Assembly: GCA_046728055.1 (NCBI GenBank)
Contig: JBKPDU010000045.1
Coordinates: forward strand, 1-18,284
Source of the DNA: AC-69 sp046728055
GTDB taxonomy: Bacteria; Actinomycetota; UBA4738; HRBIN12
Direction: 5' to 3'
DNA: 18,284 nt
The notes below the pieces were generated by a model. The model worked only from the letters and a program-made list of their open reading frames with translations. It did no database searches and was not told where the DNA came from. Positions 14,839-18,284 of this stretch are shown in pieces. Both the position numbers and the translations under genes were made by a program. Within the stretch, counting starts at the first letter, position 1. The number at the start of each line of letters is the position of its first letter.

Positions 14839-17307
14839 ATGAGCGATCAGCCGATCCCCCCAGGCGACGAGCAGGGGACGGACCCCGTGCCCGGGCATCC
14901 CGACGAGCCGCCGGAACCCCCACGATTCGTGAGCCGTCCACGGGACCAGGAGAGGAAGACCCGTCGACCCCTGGGCTGGTGGGACCGAATCAAGCTGGTG
15001 CTGCTGTTCCTCGTGGCGTTCGCGGTGATGGTGTGGGCGTCGCTCGCCCAGTACCAGCCGATCATCACCCTCTCGGAGGCAGCACGGCTGGCGTGGCAGG
15101 GGTACTGGTGGCTGATCGCGCTTGCGGCCGTCGAGGTCGTGCGTCAGACCCACTACCTGATCAGCGAGCACTCCGCCGCCTACCACCGGTTCTGGACGAG
15201 GGGCGTCTTCGGACGCGTGGCGGGGCGCGCGCAGCGGATGAACGACTGGAACCGGTTCCGCGTGGCCCGCGTGCTGAAGATCCTGTTCCTCCTGTTGATC
15301 CTGGACCTCGCTCTCGCGAAGGTCTTCGGGATCAGCCCGGCCCTCGCCCTGTTCGAGGTTCCCGCGCTCCTGTACCGCGGAGCACCGTTCATCCTCCAGC
15401 TGGCCTTCGGGTTCTTCTTCGTCATGTTCCAGTTCATCGGGCTGTTCTGGTTCCTGTCCAGGGGCGGCGTGGAGACGTACATGCCCGACGACATCGAGAC
15501 CCGGTTCACCGACGTCAAGGGACAGGACATCGTCCTGGAGCGGGTGAAGGAAAACATCATCTATCTGGAGAACCCGGAGGCCATCGAGGAGAAGGGTGGT
15601 TACGTGCCCGGTGGCATCCTGCTGTGGGGCCCTCCCGGAACGGGCAAGACCCTGATGGCGCAGGCGGTGGCCGGGGAGACGGGTCGGCCATACGTCTTCG
15701 TGGAACCTGCCGCGTTCATCAACATGTTCCTCGGGGTCGGCGTCCTGAAGGTGCGGGGCCTCTATCGGAAGCTCCGCAAGCTCGCCCTTCGGTACGGCGG
15801 CGTCATCGTCTTCTTCGACGAGGCAGACTCCCTCGGCAACCGCGGCTCGGCCTCCGGCGGAGGCTCCTGGACCCACGGGGCTCAGGGTTCGCCGTGGGGC
15901 ACCGCGCCGTCGTGCAATGGGCTTGCGTATCTGTCCCGGGACTCGGCGGCGTACGTGCTTCAGCAGAGTTTGCCTACCTCGACGCTCGAGCCGCGTGGCC
16001 CCGGGAAGGATCATCAGGTGATGGGCGGCATGATGGGCGGAGGCGGGATGGGGACCCTCCAAGCCCTGCTGTCCTCTATGGACGGGTTGAAGAAGCCCCG
16101 CGGGTTCTTCAACCGGACGATCCGCCGGCTGCTAGGCATGCGGCCGAAGCCCCCGCCGAAGTACCGGATCCTGCACATGTTCGCGACCAACATGCCCCAG
16201 ACCCTCGACGAGGCACTACTGCGTCCGGGGCGGATCGATCGGATCTACAAGGTCGCCTACCCGTCGAAGGAAGGCCGGAAGGCCACCTTCTGGTACTACC
16301 TGGACAAGGTGAGGCACGAGCTCACCGAAGAGGACGTCGACAAGCTCGCCACGATCTCGCCCTACGCCACCGGGGCGACGATCAAGGACACGGTGAACGA
16401 GGGACTTGTCATCGCCATTCGCGACGGCCGCGACGCGATCACCTGGCCCGACATTATCCGAGCCAAGCACATCAAGGAGCACGGCCTGCCCGACGACACC
16501 GACTACGTGGAGCGCGAGCGGCATGCCGTGGCGATCCACGAGGCCTGTCACGCCATCGTCGCCTACCGGCTCCGGAAGCACGCCTTGATCGACGTCGCAA
16601 CGATTGAACGTCGAGGCGACGTCGGAGGCTTCGTGTCCTTCATCCCGCCCGAGGACCTATTCGTGAACTGGAAGAGCGAGCTCCAGATCGACATCATGTG
16701 CAGCCTCGCCTCCCTCGCCGGCGAGCGGCTGTTCTTCGAGGGCGACAGCTCGGCCGGCGTCGCCGGCGACCTTCGTAGCGCCACTGCCGTCGCGACGCGC
16801 ATGGAGGCGTTCCTGGGGATGGGCGAGGGCGTCGGCTCCCACGTGGTGACCAAGTTCGCGATCACGCACGGCGCGTCAGCCACGATCGAGGATGGAACGG
16901 ACCGCAACCTGCTGGAATCCGAGCTTGGCAAGCGCGTTGAGGAACGACTGAACGACTTGCTCGGCCGAACCACGCGGCTGCTGGGAGAGAACCGCCGTGA
17001 GGTGCTCGCCGTGGCCCATGCGCTCGAGATCCACAAGACCATGTCGGGCGACGACGTGGCAGCGATCGTCGACGGGGTTCGGGGACCGCTGGTTGACGGG
17101 CGGCCGTACCACGAGGCCGAGTTCCCCGAGCTAGTCGAGGCGTACCACTCGGAAGCCGTGTCCGCGCACAAGACCCACTCGCAGACCGCCCTTCCCCTCC
17201 CGATCCTTCCCCGCGCGGTGAGCGGCCAGGACGGCGACGGCACGAAGGTGAGGCACCCCTCACCGCAAGAGTCACCGCCAACCCGAACAGTAGGACCGCC
17301 AGCCTGA
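14839..17307 (+). CDS. Membrane-anchored FtsH-like AAA+ metalloprotease with four predicted TM segments
   Basis: An 822-residue ATP-dependent protease related to FtsH (peptidase M41). A Pro-rich cytoplasmic N-terminus is followed by predicted membrane segments at about 51-70, 89-101, 147-163 and 183-206; classical FtsH has two around an external domain. The AAA domain has Walker A GPPGTGKT (264-271, Lys270), pore motif MFLGVG (296-301), Walker B VIVFFDEAD (Asp327, Glu328) and the second region of homology ATNMPQTLDEALLRPGRIDR with arginine fingers. About 65 extra residues (roughly 335-405, Gly/Met-rich) follow Walker B, and another insertion (FFNRTIRRLLGMRPKPPP) precedes ATN. The peptidase domain has the zinc site HEACH (567-571) and Asp644 (GDLRSAT), so it should be active. 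A Pro-rich tail ends the protein. The AAGGAG site lies in the end of the lipoprotein gene. I recall similar uncharacterised paralogues in actinobacteria; it is not the housekeeping FtsH. Confidence 0.9.
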   Translation: MSDQPIPPGDEQGTDPVPGHPDEPPEPPRFVSRPRDQERKTRRPLGWWDRIKLVLLFLVAFAVMVWASLAQYQPIITLSEAARLAWQGYWWLIALAAVEVVRQTHYLISEHSAAYHRFWTRGVFGRVAGRAQRMNDWNRFRVARVLKILFLLLILDLALAKVFGISPALALFEVPALLYRGAPFILQLAFGFFFVMFQFIGLFWFLSRGGVETYMPDDIETRFTDVKGQDIVLERVKENIIYLENPEAIEEKGGYVPGGILLWGPPGTGKTLMAQAVAGETGRPYVFVEPAAFINMFLGVGVLKVRGLYRKLRKLALRYGGVIVFFDEADSLGNRGSASGGGSWTHGAQGSPWGTAPSCNGLAYLSRDSAAYVLQQSLPTSTLEPRGPGKDHQVMGGMMGGGGMGTLQALLSSMDGLKKPRGFFNRTIRRLLGMRPKPPPKYRILHMFATNMPQTLDEALLRPGRIDRIYKVAYPSKEGRKATFWYYLDKVRHELTEEDVDKLATISPYATGATIKDTVNEGLVIAIRDGRDAITWPDIIRAKHIKEHGLPDDTDYVERERHAVAIHEACHAIVAYRLRKHALIDVATIERRGDVGGFVSFIPPEDLFVNWKSELQIDIMCSLASLAGERLFFEGDSSAGVAGDLRSATAVATRMEAFLGMGEGVGSHVVTKFAITHGASATIEDGTDRNLLESELGKRVEERLNDLLGRTTRLLGENRREVLAVAHALEIHKTMSGDDVAAIVDGVRGPLVDGRPYHEAEFPELVEAYHSEAVSAHKTHSQTALPLPILPRAVSGQDGDGTKVRHPSPQESPPTRTVGPPA

Positions 17308-17397
17308 CTCCACCCTGCTCACTCCGCATGACGTGAGGTAGGCGAGGGGGCACCAGAGTGACGGCAACCGTGGCCCAGGGCCGCCACCCCGGAGGAA

Positions 17398-18252
17398 TTA
17401 CCAGCCGAAGAGCCCGAGGACTCCGTTCACCACCGAGGCGGCAACGGTATCGATGGCGCCCGCCACTCCTCTCCTGCGGGGAGGATTGGTGCCGATCCCC
17501 GCCCCCTCGACCAGTCGCCGAAGGTCGCCCTCGTATTCCGGCGTGAACGGATTCCCCCGGACATCGGCCACCTCGCCCCCACGAGACCTCCAGTACTCCT
17601 CGAGGATCATGGCCTGGCTCTCCTTGGTCAGATCCTGAAGTCGGGTGACGTGCCGAGCCCCAGAAGGGCCACCGTAGTCGTACGGATCACGGCCGCGGAT
17701 CCGCCCGAGCTGCTCCACTAGGCCCTTGAGAACCTGGGCTTGGCCGCTCTGGTGCTCCCACACGTGCCCGATCTCGTGGATGAACGTGGACAGGTCGACA
17801 TCCTCGCCCCGTCTCGCGTTCTTGAAACGGATCACGTTGCTGCAGGTCCAGGCGGCGCTGCCTCCGAACACGACCCAGCTGCCCTTCGCCCGAACCTTGC
17901 GAAAGTCAACGGCCGGGCCGTAGAAGCCTCTGGCCGTTTCAAAATGATCCTCGAGGCCGGAGATCCTTGCCACCACTCCCCTCCCACTCCTGAAGGCATA
18001 CCAGAGGCACGGTCGGCCAGGCTCGCCGTGGAGGGCGGCGACGATCGATGACCAGCTGCTCGACTCGGCCTTGTTGGCCTTCGTGTACCGCTTGGCATCT
18101 GCTTGGTGACGCTCTTCGCTCTGCCATCGAAAGCCCCACCGCGCCCCTCCTGCCGATCCACGGGGACCGGCATCGAGGGTGAGGCCTTCGAGGACATCCT
18201 CAGGTGATGCGCATACGCGCTTTCGAGGACATTTTCGTGATGCAACTCGCAC
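17398..18252 (-). CDS. HExxH metallopeptidase-like protein (DUF4157/vgr-related type), N-terminus uncertain
   Basis: A protein of up to 284 residues. EDHFETARGFYGPAVDFRKVRA (about 100-121) followed by STFIHEIGHVWEHQSG (HEIGH at 159-163) is the layout of the zinc-dependent DUF4157-like or vgr-related family, which includes proteins linked to type VI secretion and extracellular contractile injection systems. TKESQAMILEEYW later may supply the third zinc ligand (Glu). The C-terminus ends in a short hydrophobic helix (VVNGVLGLFGW). The GTG at 18252 is only the most upstream start visible; it has no clear ribosome binding site and the frame stays open to the window edge, so the true N-terminus may lie outside. 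It converges on the FtsH-like gene, 90 bases away. Function as peptidase, toxin or structural remnant cannot be decided here. Confidence 0.7.
   Translation of the reverse strand: MRVASRKCPRKRVCASPEDVLEGLTLDAGPRGSAGGARWGFRWQSEERHQADAKRYTKANKAESSSWSSIVAALHGEPGRPCLWYAFRSGRGVVARISGLEDHFETARGFYGPAVDFRKVRAKGSWVVFGGSAAWTCSNVIRFKNARRGEDVDLSTFIHEIGHVWEHQSGQAQVLKGLVEQLGRIRGRDPYDYGGPSGARHVTRLQDLTKESQAMILEEYWRSRGGEVADVRGNPFTPEYEGDLRRLVEGAGIGTNPPRRRGVAGAIDTVAASVVNGVLGLFGW
18187..18243. repeat. Imperfect direct repeat, about 35-base period
   Basis: TTCGAGGACAT at 18187-18197 recurs at 18222-18232, and both copies are followed a few bases later by GTGATGC (with a 2-base length difference). Two copies only. 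It lies over the uncertain N-terminal end of the HEIGH gene and suggests a small duplication there. Confidence 0.45.
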
Positions 18253-18284
18253 GTTTGTCGGACGTCGGGCGTCGGTCGTAGGGT

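Noticed and set aside
14824..16062. Minus-strand open frame of 412 codons opposite the FtsH-like gene
   Set aside because: Shadow of a well-supported AAA protease gene; no ribosome binding site or domain.
17247..17264. Hairpin GGTGAGG/CCTCACC near the end of the FtsH-like gene
   Set aside because: It lies inside the coding sequence 43 bases before the stop and has no T run, so a terminator role is not supported.
1..18284. CRISPR array, insertion sequence or transposase
   Set aside because: No evenly spaced repeats with spacers, no transposase or integrase motif in any frame, and no terminal inverted repeats with target duplications were seen.

Overview
The window is high-G+C bacterial DNA. 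Codon third positions are mostly G or C, starts are ATG or GTG behind purine-rich ribosome binding sites, and genes are single units or very short operons. The gene families (DHA2 drug exporter, class III-type PPK2, ECF sigma factor with a SnoaL tail, DUF899, PA-domain subtilase, FtsH-like AAA protease with extra membrane segments) suggest an actinobacterium or a close high-G+C soil lineage. This is inferred from family content only; there is no rRNA and no intact tRNA to place it.

Layout. 1-1464: the end of a DHA2-family MFS exporter, cut by the window edge, converging on a PPK2 polyphosphate kinase (1479-2387, minus). 2572-3771: an NADP-binding F420-reductase-like protein and a 162-residue protein of unknown function. 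3775-3925 (minus): a probable remnant of an SRPBCC-fold gene. 3963-5961: three small secreted proteins of unknown function. Between the first and second lies the 3' half of a tRNA-Gly(GCC) gene (4559-4604, minus) with two stem-loops beside it. It looks like a scar of site-specific integration. 6073-8529: a truncated haemoglobin, an ECF sigma factor (minus) and a divergent DUF899 thioredoxin-fold protein. 8554-12334: a strong hairpin terminator, a 38-codon C-terminal remnant of a FucU/RbsD mutarotase, then a 1148-residue secreted subtilase closed by its own hairpin. 12340-12834: a gene-poor stretch with two further coding remnants. 12835-13074 (minus): a small protein with a very strong ribosome binding site. 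13279-17307: an orphan OmpR-type response regulator, a lipoprotein, and an 822-residue membrane-anchored FtsH-like AAA metalloprotease. 17398-18252 (minus): a metallopeptidase-like HEIGH protein that may continue past the right edge.

How the genes may work together. The clearest functional unit is the lipoprotein/FtsH-like pair at 14163-17307. Its stop and start codons are one base apart, and the ribosome binding site of the protease gene lies inside the end of the lipoprotein gene. The protease keeps all nucleotide- and zinc-binding motifs. It has four predicted membrane segments instead of two and a large Gly/Met-rich insertion in the ATPase domain. I propose an envelope proteolysis module with a lipoprotein partner, possibly controlled by the orphan regulator just upstream; this is inference. 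The sigma factor and DUF899 gene may form a second regulatory pair. A recurring theme is gene erosion: several intergenic stretches hold C-terminal fragments of otherwise missing genes.
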